Source: Diadema setosum
Lineage: Eukaryota > Echinodermata > Echinoidea > Diadematoida > Diadematidae
Direction: 5' to 3'
NCBI GenBank assembly: GCA_033980235.1
Contig: CM067069.1
Span: 1,075,501-1,139,500 of the forward strand
DNA length: 64,000 bases
The translations under genes were made by a program, and so were the position numbers. Shown in pieces: positions 27,689 to 41,559 of the stretch. Each line of letters starts with the position of its first letter. Positions within the stretch are counted from its first letter, which is position 1. The notes below the pieces were generated by a model, which was not told the DNA's origin, did not search any database, and saw only the letters and a program-made list of their open reading frames with translations.

Positions 27689-29713
27689 ATTTAATACTGA
27701 GATATCTTTTATATAGCGTTTACTTGTGTTTCTAACTGTAAGCTAGATAGCAAGAAAGCATCTTGCTGTCTCTCTCATTCTCTGTCTGTCTTTTTTTTTT
27801 CTGTATTACATATATGGTCACGAGAGTTATATGAATAACGTAAAACAATATACTGAACCAAATACTTCCGTTTCGGTTATTTGTTTTGTTTTGTTTTATT
27901 TTGTTTACGCCCGACAGACGTGGAGAATATGAAAAACAGATATAATCGAATCATTGGGGTATGCTTGTACATATCGATTGCATTCTGTATGAATGCCGCT
28001 TATATCTCCCAGAGTAAGAACCATTCTGAAAATAAGTCTTATCTATCAGAAACAAAATCATCTTATGGCTCTCACATATAAAAGGAGGCAAGATTATGAT
28101 TCCGAGATAACGTATTATGTGACGGTCAAATCCACCGCAGGGAAATAAGCGATTTCTCTTTTTAAATGCTCAACATAAGTGTTAGCTTTGTGTGGAATGG
28201 TATGCAATTGTCTCTGTTGGCTTATCTGTCTATTTTTTCTCTTTCTATTCATATGATTAAATGTATAAAACTGTCAATACACCCAGTGCATACAAAATCA
28301 AAACACCCGTTGCAGAATATTACAAGAGATTATTATGCTATGTAGGATCAAACTTGCGTAAAAATCTACCTCATAGGATGTTTTAAGTTTTAAAATCTTC
28401 CCCTGTGTTCAGAAAGCAGAGTAGAATGTGGCCAATCAACTTTAAGATTGATAATTACTCTTCTTCTTTTTTTATGAATTACGGTATGTTTTACATCCAA
28501 GCGAGTCTATTCAATTTTAAAGCTCTACATTTTACAGTTCAGTTTTTGATACAATACTTTGTTCAGTTCATTTATTTCTATGGTATTAGTTACATTAGTG
28601 CCACTTTATAAGTTCGTTGTTGGTTTTGTATACACTTTTCGTATTTTTTACTCATTTTTGGTATATTTTCATAAAATATAATCTTGTTATGTTTGTTATT
28701 TGGTATATATTTGTGACTTTGTTTTAACCGTATTTCCGTGATTTTGAGTGTATGCATTTGCATTTGGTATTATGCAGGGATCCATAGAGCACATATATAT
28801 ATATTTTTTTTTGCTTTTTTGTCTTTTGTTTATTTCAATTAGCTGAAAGAGCAACCCTGTGAAATGGAACAAATATTATATAATCCATATTTATGTACAT
28901 ATATCATGTACATATATCATGTTAAAACGTATTATGCGTATTTGCACGTTAGCATAGACCCTTCTGACAAATGAGGTCGACAAATTTTGAAAATGATCAA
29001 TTCAGTCAGCCCATGAAACAGTTAACTGTTGATCTCATTTTGCACTTATAAAGATCTTTCTCGCTGAATTTACACCACCAAAGAGGCAGAGAAAGCTAGC
29101 TAGCTAGCTAGATAAAAGCATAGATAGTGAGAGAGAAGGAGAGAGAGAGAGAGAAAGGGGGGGGGGGGGGTAGGGGAGCGCATCAATGACAAAGAGAGTC
29201 AGAGAGATGCGTTTTCTGTAACCATGGTAACCGAATGCTTGTTAGGATTGCATCACAGATCACATTTCATGGGCAGTTGGTCAGTTTCAAGTTTCCGCGT
29301 TTTACAATGCAATTTTAGACTACCATTTAACCACTGACGATGGAGTAGTACACTCAATGGGTTTTGTTTACATTACCACAGACTCACTATCGAAAGCTAT
29401 CTTCTCCCGTAATTCTCGGTGCAAAACTATCATCTTTAATGACTTTTGCACAAACATGACTATTGTGATGGAGTCGATCTTTTCCACAACAACAACAAAA
29501 TACAAAAAACAAAGAAATATATATTGTGGGAATATTGATGCTTCATTATGACAGGAATTTAACTGTGACAAGTGCCAGTCTCATACAAAAAAAAAAAAAA
29601 ACACAACTTGATAGAACCTACACTTTTCCTTATATTACTCATAAAGCCAATATGCTTGTATTGAATAATTCCTAATCGCTACCATATATGAGAAGCACTC
29701 TATGTCTAAAAGG

Positions 29714-29860
29714 ACGCCGCACACTTTACGACTTTGGGTCGCACGACTGACCGACTTTGGATCCGAAATAAATCGCAATAACCTCACAATAAACAAGCTT
29801 GTTTATTTCAAATCCAAAGTCGGTCAGTCGTGCGACCGAAACTCGTATAGTAATCGGTGG
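29714..29860. mobile_element. Small hairpin (foldback) element
   Basis: Near-perfect arms of about 35 bp (29737-29771 and 29803-29837) share GGTCGCACGACTGACCGACT. The loop of about 31 bases is AT-rich. Weaker complementarity continues outward to about 29,714 and 29,860. The size suits a tiny MITE; the family is not assigned. Confidence 0.65.
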
Positions 29861-30536
29861 CCTCAGCAATGCACAGTGAAAAGGAGGAGGCTTTCTCTAC
29901 TGGCAAGTTTCAAAACACAACAACGTCTGGAACTTTATTGCAGAAATTATCCGCTTGATTTTTGTTGATTAAATATGGTGAAAGAGTTTGCCCGCCAGTG
30001 CCATGTCAGCTAGAGGGTGTCATCCTGCCAGATCCGACGAAAGATGACACATTACTGGCCTTAACCCTTCTCTAACCGACTACTTCAAAATGTTATAGCC
30101 AATGTTTGCTACCAGATTGACGATAAGTATGGGTGATATGATACGACGAAACTTGCAGTAATGCAATCCCTCAGCGAACAAAATTTCGTAAATTACGACG
30201 TTTCTCTTCGCTAAAACGTAGTGTGAATCATCATTTTCAGAAATGACTTCAGATAGGCCAAGTTACACTGAGCAATTTTCAGCTGTGAATTCACTGTGTG
30301 ACGTAGAATTTTCCCTAGGCATGAAAAACGCACATACTAAGCTATCCATAATTTCCCAAAATGTGAGTGAAAACTAGGTCCAACAAATTAAATAAATGTT
30401 CACATTAAAAAACAACATCGAATAAGTCAGAAAGCAAATATATTGCTCCCAAGCTATTTTGACACAAGGTGAAGGAACCAGTGTCATTCCTTTTCATTTT
30501 CAGCCTTTAATTTAACTGCAGAATGTGACATTCTTT

Positions 30537-30672
<136 letters not shown>

Positions 30673-32253
30673 ATATATCTATTGGGAATTTACGAAAAGT
30701 GAATTGTTGAAAATAATCCACTGGAAAAGATCACTACTTATGAGAGAGGATTCTGAAATGAAACGTAATAATTCAACAGCCGGGTGATCACAGATTTCTA
30801 ACATCGGAGTTGCCTTGAATCAAGCTCCAGCACAATCAACCAATTCTTCATTACTTTATTTCCAAGTTAATTTCGTTCCGTGACAATTGCTCGTCACATG
30901 AAAGACAACGATACCCAATACAGCAACACAACTCACACAACAACGCAACTCCAATTCTGCTATTCTTAAATTTGATTCTCGTTTTGAAAATAAGTTTGAT
31001 TCTATTATGCAGTACTGTGCTAACAGTCTCTTCGTTTTTCAAGAACAAAATGACAAAACCCTACATTTTCGTACGGAAGAAACATAAACGATAGAAGCAC
31101 CAGGGTTCAAAGAGAACAAAAATATGTGCCTTCTTAGCAAACATGACTTAATGAAATTACCCACAATTTCTTTTTAATCAAGGTGTGTAAAATATGTTGT
31201 TTTACCTCTGACTTTTTGGGTAGCACGTTCAAGTAACAAAGGCTCATGAACCTAAAGTTATTCTACGTTTTTGATAGATAAATATGGACAGTGTATCACC
31301 GGGGAGGTCGTCCGTCTTCTTCTTTTTCCCATCTCAGGGGAGGATTCTGGAATTCTGTAAAGGGGGGGGGGGGCGAAAAAAATATTTCTGGTGTCACTTC
31401 CAGGTTTATTCAGCTTTCAAGCAAAAACAAAACAAAACAAAACAAAACAAAGAAAAAGGAATTCAGCGCAATTTTCTGGTGGCACAACAATCGAAAATCA
31501 CCTGATGGGGCCCGCGCTCCTCTCATTTTCTTTAATAATTTGTATTCCTTTTATTTTCATAAAAATAAAAATTAAGGGGTCGCGCGCCCGGTGCCGCGGT
31601 CCCCCCCCCCCCCCCCTCCGATCCGTCACTGCATCGGATCTCGCATCTCGTCACAATTTCCTGATTTACTGACCAAACGCCACATCATTTTGTAGGCTAT
31701 TGTTCAATAACAAAAGCTTAGTTTAACTCAACGTTGTCAGCAGGCGCAAAAATATCCGAAGAGAATTCGCAATATCGATGTCAAAACTACCCTTATAGAA
31801 AAAGTAAAAATGTGGCTTTCAGAGATTTCTATCCTTCTCTATATAAAGCTCGTTTGAAGCATCTCCTTAGGGATTGAAATAAAAGCAAGAGTTCCACATT
31901 TCTCATTTTTGCACGGGTAAATGTCGAGGGATTTGTCACTCTCATAACGTTTGTCTTAATAACGACTTTCTGTCTGCAATAAAAGAGCATTATCATGGAT
32001 GGAGAGAGGAGAGGGAGAGAGAGGAAGAGATGAAGAGAGAGATATATGATGGAAATAGAGAGAGGGATAACTTAGGAATAGAGATATTTTTTTTTTTTTT
32101 TACTTTGGCTGTGTCCATGGTTGACATTCATCGGATTATATTGGCTAAATGTCTGTCAGGATTATGCTGTTAATTTCGAACCGTATAAAAGCGAACGAGC
32201 AAGACCTTACCACCTGCTGCAATAAGAGATATTCAGCCACACGAAACAGACGA

Positions 32254-32281
32254 ACAGACAGACAGACAGACAGACAGACAG
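32254..32281. repeat. (CAGA)n microsatellite
   Basis: About seven ACAG units. They lie downstream of a TATAAAAG motif at about 32,185, a possible but unsupported promoter. Confidence 0.9.
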
Positions 32282-33275
32282 ATGGAGAGACAAGAGGAAG
32301 ATAGAATCTTTAACCCACTGCGTGTGGTCAAATTTAAATCGGAAGAAGTGGGGATCTTTTTTCTGAGCAATCAAAAATTGAGGGCAGAGTTTCTTTCACT
32401 GAGTCTACAGACAGGCTCGCAGAGGTGGAGTGGTCGTCATTCATTCCCCCTCCCCCCTCTCCCTCCTTTAACAATATTATTATAACCGCAACCCCGCACA
32501 ATCGCTTGAAGACAATGTTAACAAGTTATTGATATGCATTTAATATTTCGAAATATAGTATGGCATCAATTTCACTCTCAGAAGACCGAGCTTTTGTATC
32601 AGCCCATTAAAAAATTCCTCTACTTTTTTATATGAATCACCCCCTCTTCCAGCCTTCCTACCTATATCAATCTCACTGTTCAATAGCATACACAAACTGA
32701 ATCGCACAGATATAGTAAGACAAAACACTATAAGAATGCAATCTCTAAATTGCCAGAAAAGGGCCGCTTTCAATAGGTAAAGTTCAAGTCTAAATTGATC
32801 GAAGGCGAGCAAATTTCAGAGCGAAAAGCGGTCATTACGAAATATTGTCAATTTGTGACTGGACCTATCCTTAATTCTTTCCATGACACACACAGCATAA
32901 TATTGTATGGACAGATTGGCCACTCCCTATTATAGAAGGGTCGCTTGTTTGTGGGTTATATTCTTTTGCATGTGAGAGTGTGGCATGGGGGGGGGGGGGT
33001 GGAGGGATGACTATCAGACCAAAGGGAAGCGGAATGAAAAGGGGTGTTCGTCAGTGATTCTGCTAGTGGTTAAACCATATAAATAAACTAGAGAAACCAT
33101 CATCATTCATATTACCTATATATAGTTGAATGAAACAGAAGACAGAAGTCTGTAGATTAAAAAAAATATGATAAAGATAGTGGTAAGAAAAATAGATGTA
33201 TACATAGATAATGGATTAAGTGGGACAGACAGAGCAGATATAGATACAATGATATATGCATTCATGCAGACACTC

Positions 33276-33352
33276 ACATATACACACACACGCACACATA
33301 CATACACACACATACACACATACACGCATACATACATACACACATACATAGG
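33276..33352. repeat. (CA)n/(CATA)n compound microsatellite
   Basis: Mixed CACA and CATACA units. Both strands give spurious open frames. Confidence 0.9.
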
Positions 33353-36300
33353 GAAAGAGACGTGTAGTGTATTTGCGTGTGAGTTAATGGGAGCGAGTAT
33401 ATTTATGTGGGAGTGCTGTAAAGAAAGCACTTCTTGCTTTGCGACGTGGGCGGTCTTGATCATTTGAATATTTCATTAATCATTCTCAAAACTAGGAAAC
33501 CTCACCTCTTCTTATATTCTTGTTCTTTCTTTTATTCCCCACTGCGACATTCTTTCCATTTCTGTCTATTTCTTCTTATTATCCTCTATATTTTCAATTT
33601 GTCTTACAAGTATTTCATTGGTTTTGATGTTATTCTTGTTAGTTCGCTATGAATGCTGGTCGGCTTTGCTTGCTTACCTCCTAAGCCTTTTCTCTCTTTC
33701 GTCAAGCATGTATTTCAAATAAATTAAAAAAAAAATCTCACCATCACTACCCTCATTTGTATTGACGCGTTAACTCTTTACGCCTTTATGACAAAGAAGA
33801 ACCAACAAGATAACGATATTAAGGAAAGCAAGTGAAGGGGCAGCAGGGTGTTTGGGGACATACGGCACACTTATCAGTCAAGCTGTTCACGTAGATTCAG
33901 GTCATGCCGTTGATAACTGGTACAGGTGTAACATCTAGCTATGAAGGTGAGGAGGGGAAAATAATTCAACTCTTAAACCAGAAATGAAGTTTAATTACCC
34001 GTCATGGGCGTTACCGCGTTCATATCCCATGGGATTGCAAACACTTTTCTCCCCAGATGATAATAATGATGTAGAAATGTATTCTTTAAGCAGAGTAGCC
34101 TCTTCAGTGTTATCACAGCTCTATACTAGAGGGCCATGCCATTATCACCCTAGCATTGCCAGGTTCTAATGTATACATCTGGGTCGAGAGGGGCACGGTG
34201 GGCAAAAACATCTTGTCCAAAGGATGTAGGGACTTGACGGGATTCGCAACTCCGATTGGAAGTCAATTTTCCCCAAAATTGCACTGAAATGTCCATCACG
34301 AGGAAGTGTAAAGCTTGACAAAGATTATGTTACACTTTTCAGCATTCTACAAGAACATACTGGAAATAAAATAAAATAAAAATTTCGATAAGACAAGAAT
34401 TGAGGGTGTTCAGAGTTTCGTTAATAATCACCGCATATGTAATCACTACATGGATCCCCATTCAAGAAGTGATGACTTTTAATCGAGAAAACTATAAACT
34501 AGGATGATTTAGCTGAAAAGGAGAACTTCTTATTGAAATATTTAGGTAATTTTCTTATCTTCTTCTCTCTTTTTTTTTTTTTTACCGTTTTGATATATCA
34601 AGTGCAATGCCTTGTACGAATAGACATGTCCAATTATTCTAATGGGAGAATTTTAACTTTGTCTATTTGTGCCTTCACGGATTCTAGTGTTGGATACTGG
34701 AAAGGGCAATATGAATCATGGTAGAGCAGTACGCCACGGGAGGATGATGTAAGGACTGATGAACTTTTCTGGTGCTCCTTGACTCAGAATAAAGCCAGAT
34801 TGCCTCCCTCAGATGACGAAAAACCAACCAAACACGATTTCTTTTCCATTAGGGAAGGAATGTTTGCTATTTGGCAAGACATGTATACTGTAAGTGCCCA
34901 TTTTAACCAACCCTCCGAAATAATGCCCATTAATCTTGGGGGAGATATCTTTCACCGTTTTGTCAATCTTTTATTGTTTTATTTCGTGCTCTTGAACGAA
35001 AAGCATCGTAATGTGTTTCTTGGCAGTCTTATACAGAGCATCTACGACGCATTTTCCCCATACCCAATCTGGTCTCATTGCCGATGTTACTATTTTTCTT
35101 TATTCGAATAAATGACTAGACGGTGCTTTTCTCTTGTAATAGTTAACACTAGGCGTCATTTTCAGCAAAGTAATGGATAACGGATAGGACGAAACCAGTT
35201 AAGGTTTTAGAGATGGTCGGAAAATGTAATTTCAGAATACGGGCTATTTCAGTGCTTTTAAGGCGTCCAAGCTACTGGCCTGTCAAATCTGAAATAGATT
35301 AAAGTTTATGGTCCTTTTTTTTTTTTCAAAAAGGAGTTGCAATTATAGCAGGGTATGATGGTTGGTATGCATTTGGGCAGACATGACTTTAAAATTTTAT
35401 GCGATAGAGTTTCCTATTTCGCATAAGCTCCAAACCAATCTAAATGCTGATAGTTGTTGTCATCCACCCTGTGCATATTCTGACCGAGATTTACCATTGG
35501 ATTTTATTTTCTTCTCTCTTTTATTACATGCTAGTGCTGTTATTGTGTAAAGACTTGTGACGCGCTAATGCCATTGGGGTATATCGCTTTAATGAATATA
35601 TCATCTGAGGTCAGACTTACACGTAGAGTCACAGAAATGGAAAATTCGACCAATTACGTCAGTCAAAGATCTATAACGTGTGGAGAAAAAATATTGACAA
35701 TCAACGTATATTTTTTTTTTTCATCGTGAATTTCATAGCATCATATAAAACGTACCATACATATAGAGAATGATACGCGAGAATGATAAGGTCTGCATGG
35801 GTAAACATGATTATGTGAACATGCCTTTACAACGTCCGCACTTTGAATAACTCATTCAGAATGTCTTAACTTCCGTGGACATTTCACGCAACGGGCGGCT
35901 GATAGGGTCAGGTATATACCCCTTCATCGCCGGCTGCGCGGAGCCTAGCTGGTTGTGTGGCCACGCAGAAATGTGAGATTGGTTATTGCTTAAAACGTAG
36001 TAACGCTTGATTGAACTTTGACACCACTCCAGTAGGTCAGATCCCTCACAATGTGGACTATAGGAGCTGTTCTGGTGCAACAAGACGAGTGGATTAAGTC
36101 GGAAAAAGTACAGGAATCTCGTATTCAGAGAAGAAACGATCCGAACCACCAATACGTGTGTAAGATTTGATTTCAGAGTTCGTTGAAGATGTTGCCCTCG
36201 TGGCGATTGGATGTGAGCGGTGATTCGTACGTGTATATGGTTGCTGTGTCTCTTATACACCCGACGAAAATAAATCCTGAGTCACAAATTTACCCTCTAA

Positions 36301-38492
36301 AATATTGGTATAGTCGGAAATCTAGAAGAGCGCAAAATTTCATGACTGCATCGATGTTCTGAGTTGAGTTTTTGTGGGGGTGGGGGAGAGTTAAAAAAAC
36401 AAGTGTTGAGGTCAAGAGAATACTTTCTCTTCTCTCTCTCTCATTTTCCCCGGAATAGAGTGTGAATAATGTGTGATGTACTAAGATTAAGATTTCTTTC
36501 CCTTCTGCGAAGAGGAAGACACCCCATCGGTCTTCGCAAAGTAAGGGCTGCACAGATTGTGTTCGTTCTTTCTAAAGTGTAAACATATAATTACAGGGGA
36601 CAATTTTTCGAGAATTGAGTAAGACATCCTGTGTTGCTAAATGCATGGTTGAAACAGAAATATAATCAGCAGTAGTCCCTTTTCCCCCTTTCCGGAAGAC
36701 AAAAAAAAAAAAAATCTAACCCACTACCAATGAAGAGAAAAAGGGAGGACGTATTGAGGGGCACGCAGGCCTTGCGGTGCGAGTTCGCGAGATCCTGTGA
36801 ACCACATCATGAGTGTTGTCAGAGGCGATACAGTGTGAGTAAGGTGTGGTAGTAGCAGCTTCAGTGGACACACAGATTTCATTTAGCTGCCTCGCTGAGG
36901 CGGTTTCACGATCCAGCGGACAGCGTACACGACCAGGCGGAATATCAAATGTTCCCATGGACAGCAAGTCTTGAGATTAAAACTTTGGACTACTGCGGTT
37001 ACCATCCACCCCACAAATCTATCTTTCTTCCTATTTGTCTATTTGACTATCTTTCTATCTATCTCTCCATTTGTTCCTCTTCTACCCGGTTATCTGTTCG
37101 TCAAAGTACACGCATTAAGCTTTATTTTCTTGTGCATTTAGTACTCCAACACCCTTACTTCGTTTTGTTATTGCGAAATACGAATTTCATTATCAGATGT
37201 TTTCTATACTTGTCCACTTATTCTGTCCTGCGGTATATTTAATTGTTTTGGTTTCTGTTTAATGGAATGAAATGGAGTGGAAGTGCAGTATTTGAACCAA
37301 ACCTTGTGGTGATTTCGTATTCTCTTTCTATCTGATTGTCTGTTTGTTAGTTTGTCTGTTTCTCTGTTAAATCTTCAGAGAAGTTCATTAGTACGTGAGT
37401 TAGATACAGATTCTTTGCTTCAATTTCTCGTGTTTATATATTTTTTTATGCCTTCTTGATGAAACTAATAAAAAATTCACCGGCACTTGCTCTCTTCCAC
37501 AAGGTCTTATAGATGCACCTGATTAAGACCCGATAACAGAAAAGGCGTGATAAAGACGGATTTCTCTAATTTGATCATCACACTAATAAATCGTATCGCC
37601 CCTTTTCATGGGAAAAAGACTAAATTTTGGACAAAAATCAAACCTTCAAAACTTTTCCTGCCCGAGCTGTCACCAAGATTGCAACATGAAGCACGTGATT
37701 TGATTAAGAGTCATTCTCAAGATCCAATTTGCGATATCGTCTGTCTCATAGGCGTGCACATGTACATCTTTTAAGTCATTATGAGATTTGTCGTGTGCCA
37801 ATCTCACAATGAGTGACATATCTTGCAAGAACAAACGGTTATAATTTGGTTTTTAATATCTCCGGCAGTCTAAGGTCTGTTAAAACAGGGATTAAGATAC
37901 TCAGTCCCCTTTTATTTGTTTTTATTCTAATACCAAACGATATCAAACTCATTTGTGATTTTCGATCAAAAGAATTAAAGAAATGAATTGACTGAGAATG
38001 ATTTAACCAATATTATCTATTCTGGTGTGAGCTTTATGACATCTAAAAATACAAGCCTATATTCATCTCTTCTTGGAGAAAGCAGTACTAACAAGCCACA
38101 ATTGCTATATCATTTACTAATTATGAATGCACATCGTATACTCTAAAAAAAAATGGGTTTCTATATATTAATATATTTCCTAGTATTTATTCCATCGCGC
38201 TATTCGAAAACTGTGCAAATACTTAAGTACAGTAACTCTCCTTTAAACTTAGGAAAAGCATTCATTTAAAATGAGTGAAAATGAAACAACAAAAACGACA
38301 GAAAAATGTCCCGCAATACTTCCGATGCATATACCGTAGAGCAATAAGTTATACGTCGGAGATGCCATTATAGCAATATCAAATATATAAACACACACAT
38401 GAGGTGTTCATTTAGAAGGGGTTACTGACATGAGGATCAGTCGTGAAGATGTTTTACAAAATCAATATCATCCTAAAATCTGTCTTCTGTTG

Positions 38493-38500
38493 TGACGTCA
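38493..38500. promoter_or_regulatory. Full CRE palindrome upstream of gene A
   Basis: TGACGTCA, the full cAMP-response element bound by CREB/ATF factors, about 850 bases before the gene A start codon. A TATATAG motif follows about 40 bases later (near 38,532), so a promoter and untranslated first exon here would be consistent with the acceptor found just before the ATG. That link is inference. Confidence 0.35.
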
Positions 38501-39348
38501 TCTATTCCCTATGCCATTTATTCTAATAAAGGCTATATAGGTCATGATTAATTGCTGTTTATGATAGAAAATCTCACGGCTGTAGGTTTCATCAATTCTA
38601 TATGTGAGCGTCTACGTACACATCTAAGCAAGATATACACAGTTGAGAATCACGGTAGAATAGGTCAATTTGGGATAGTAAAAGGATTACTTTGAGTACT
38701 AGATTATTTTTCTCTTTCTCATGCTGTTGCTCTTTCGGTAATTTTTATTGTCAATAATGTGTATGTGGTGTGTGTGTGTGTGTCTGTTTGTCTGTGTCTG
38801 TGTCTGTGTGTGCACGGTTTGTACGACACTGCAGTGATTGCTTTATTTGAGTATCTCTGTTGCTTTTCTGTCTGAAAATGTAGATTTATAAACTGAACAT
38901 ATTTAGAAAAAAAGAACATTGCTAGTGTTTATCCTTGTATCAAGGACGATATATTGATGAGAAAGTGAATATCACAGATCTTGACAATATCCAGTCTAAA
39001 CTATATATGATTCAGCGCTCATGCTTGAATATACATTTCGAATCTTAGAATACTCATTTTGAGGTAGTTTGTACATTGATATCTGATACGAGTCTCATTA
39101 TTTTACTCCTGAAGTGATTTCTTCTTAATTTTTGTATGTAGCATACAGAAGCGGTACACAACTGGCAAAAAAGAAGAAGAAAAATGTAAATGACAGAGAT
39201 TAAATCCTTGAATACGTGACCTGATAGTGTGCTTACTGTAAGGTGTTGAACAGTGTATGCCTACTATGTGAAGTTGTATTCCTTCTTTGAGTACAATGAC
39301 AACATATTATTATATAATAATATTCATTGCATTTTTTTTTCAGTCACC

Positions 39349-39462
39349 ATGTACACAAACGCCGTGCTGTTTCCCCTGTCAGTGGCAGTGATGCTGGTTG
39401 GTCTGGCTATCTTCCCGGGCATGCTTGCCGATGACAGGGTCGATCTGGCGGATGATGACCAG
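39349..39462 (+). CDS. Gene A, coding exon 1: signal peptide of a secreted peptide precursor
   Basis: The exon encodes 38 residues. A hydrophobic core (about residues 5-23, AVLFPLSVAVMLVGLAIF) makes a classical signal peptide, with likely cleavage after MLA at residue 27. The mature start is strongly acidic (DDRVDLADDDQ). The start codon has a good context (TCACCATG) and sits 5 nt after a strong acceptor (T-rich tract then CAG at 39341-39343), so at least one untranslated exon should lie upstream. The exon ends at CAG|GTAACC in phase 0. The open frame continues only six codons into the intron. The next in-phase exon fits at 40785. The same phase would also permit splicing to 61553, although gene B has its own better first exon. 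The secretory role is inferred from the sequence; the family is not recognised. Confidence 0.6.
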
Positions 39463-39491
39463 GTAACCAACGTGTGTCCGTGACGTGAATA

Positions 39492-39499
39492 TGACGTCA
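39492..39499. promoter_or_regulatory. Full CRE palindrome in gene A intron 1
   Basis: TGACGTCA thirty bases inside the first intron. Confidence 0.3.
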
Positions 39500-40504
39500 G
39501 GCATATTGCCCTGATTCTAAGGAGGTCCAACTTACGTTTCGTAAACGCGAGATAGGCGTATCTTGTCACCGCACCGATATATCAATTTATTTTACACCAG
39601 TAGTATCACGCTCAGTTACGTGCTCAAAAATTTACTTAATCCATAGCCTAAATCAAAGTATCTTTGTGAATTCCTGCTATTGAATCCCAAATGTCTAAAA
39701 AGTTTGAAGCTCAACTTTAACTTTCTGTGTTACATATTATATATACATTTATATACCATGCACGCATAAACGCACGAGTGAATCGAGAACTGTGTTCTTC
39801 TATTCCTCTTTAGTACTACATATAACGTTTACTTTCTATAATTAGTTGTTGTGGATTATGAATTAAAAAATAGAGTAAATTGTATTCTATATGTTCGATT
39901 AATTTGATAGAAAGAGTGAACAGATGAAAAATTCGATTAATCGAATGATTTATTGATTCAAGACTCACTATCATAACTTATTATGTTAAGAATACACACT
40001 AGATTCTATACATTGACATTATAAACACTATCTAGCAAAAAAAAAAATAAGGTAACGAAATCTGTCTATATGTATATACAAATGTCTTCATTTTTTCGAT
40101 TTTTTCCCGAAAAATGCGGAAAATTACTCTTTTGAAAACTGTGGAATAGGAACAGTCTAAAATACATTACGGAAAAAAACTTTGTATTTTGTTTATATTT
40201 TTGCTTAGAATTCTCTCGACAAGATAACAAATGGATATATTGATGTTGCCCTTGACAACTCCGTTTAAAACATAACCAACAGCTTGACTTACCCCAAGGC
40301 ACAATCTGAAATGACAGAATGTACAAACATGACACCGTATTCGAGCTACAAGGGGAGCATCTCCAACTTATGGTCAAACAAACGAATAAATTTGTTCAAT
40401 TACCAATCAAATCGGATCCAATAATACTCATAAGTGTGCATTCTCCTTGAATAATTTAAAGAAATTAACACTTCATGAATTTAAAGAGAGTTTATATTTA
40501 TGTT

Positions 40505-40546
40505 CGTTTGTTTGTTTGTTTGTTTGTTTGTTTGTTTGTTTGTTTT
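40505..40546. repeat. (GTTT)n microsatellite in gene A intron 1
   Basis: About ten TTTG units. This may be the tail of a minus-strand retroelement, as (AAAC)n tails occur in the SINE and LINE of this window, but no body was recognised beside it. Confidence 0.85.
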
Positions 40547-40784
40547 GCTTTGCCGTATTTCTATCCTCTTCATTTTTCTGCACACAATTTGCAGCACACA
40601 AGTTCCCAGACAATGTAAAAATTCAAATTTGATGTATTGTTACTGATATGTTCTATTTCAGTTGCTCCGTGTGTTTATTACTACATTTGTGCCTGGTTTG
40701 TCTGGCATTCTGATCGAATAGTACATTTCCAGGAGTATGTCTGCTTACCCGTAAGCTTGTTTTCTTTTTCTGTTACCATGGTAG

Positions 40785-40912
40785 CCAATGGATGTCATGG
40801 AAATAAGGAGCCCGCCAAGCAACGATGTTGATCTTCGATATCTTCTGCAAAACTTCCTCGACAACCGTGAAGTTCGTGCCTGGAGCCCAATCAAAAGCCA
40901 GACCTCGTGTGT
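40785..40912 (+). CDS. Gene A, coding exon 2: acidic/helical pro-region
   Basis: The exon begins after CCATGGTAG, preceded by a pyrimidine-rich stretch, and ends at a consensus donor (GT|GTAAGT). It opens in phase 0, matching exon 1, and closes in phase 2. It adds 42 residues plus two bases of a codon. The translation starts PMDVMEIRSPPSNDVD, passes through a likely helix (LRYLLQNFLDNREV) and ends at KSQTSC with the first cysteine (residue 80 of the precursor). Reading on unspliced gives a stop at once, because TAA is formed inside GTGTAAG. An in-frame ATG at 40788 is an alternative start, but it would lack a signal peptide. Two phase matches and a textbook donor support a real exon; the acceptor is less certain. 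Confidence 0.55.
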
Positions 40913-41559
40913 GTAAGTAATACGCACTCTGTCGGACAGATACAACTCAGTTTTCTGAATTCGTCTAGTCATGCACTTTGGTATGGAAGTAACAACTGAC
41001 GTACATATAGAGTCACTGTGGATATTTGAATTTCAAATTCCACATTTTTGAAAGTCATTTGATTGTCCGATTTGATATCTTTGTTGTTGTTATCGTTCTA
41101 ACTCTCTAAACTCAACTTCCAATTTTCACGTTGTCTATTGGTTGTTGACAAAAAAGAACAACATAAATTTTACAAAACATAATACAATATTAAATTTACC
41201 ACTATTGCAATTATTGTATACAGAGATAGACAATGAGATAGAAAGACAAGAAAGAAAGAAACCAAGATTCTGTGTGTGTGTGTGTGTGTGTGGGGGTGTG
41301 TGTGTGTGTGTGTGTGAAGGAAAAATGACGTACAACTAGTCCATAAAATTCAGTCCATTGTCTCTTTTTGTGTGAGAAACGCGTGAAGTGCGTCCACATG
41401 TTTCAACATCACAATGTATGAACAAAAATAACTGCTTGAAACAAACTGAAAGGAATAGTATTGTGATCGCTGAGACATTGAATAATAAGACTTTAACACC
41501 ACTTTGCTTTGTCTTTCTTTTTGTCCGTAATTTCATTTTCTGTCACAAAGTGGTGACAG
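40913..41559 (+). other. Gene A intron 2
   Basis: A 647-bp intron (GTAAGT ... CAG) in phase 2, AT-rich, with an interrupted (TG)n tract at 41271-41316. Nothing else coding-like was seen in it. Confidence 0.5.

Larger units (their letters stand above)
39463..40784 (+). other. Gene A intron 1
   Basis: A 1,322-bp intron (GTAACC ... TAG) in phase 0. It holds a CRE palindrome (TGACGTCA, 39492-39499) shortly after the donor, and a (GTTT)n run at 40505-40546. A possible cassette exon at 40662-40750 was examined and rejected because its open frame does not match exon 1 phase. Confidence 0.5.

Noticed and set aside
32182..32485. TATAAAAG followed by an ATG frame (32282)
   Set aside because: The protein has no signal peptide or motif; the TATA-like box alone is weak evidence in AT-rich DNA.
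33116..33467. Overlapping frames of 99-115 codons
   Set aside because: Driven by the CA/CATA microsatellite.
34779..35111. 110-codon plus-strand frame
   Set aside because: No domain, no splice signals in phase, AT-rich.
35856..36260. 134-codon minus-strand frame
   Set aside because: Composition and lack of motifs suggest chance; no supporting signals.
40662..40750. Cassette exon in gene A intron 1 (TTTCAG acceptor, CCC|GTAAGC donor)
   Set aside because: The frame required by exon 1 (phase 0) hits TAG; the open frame needs a phase-1 upstream exon.
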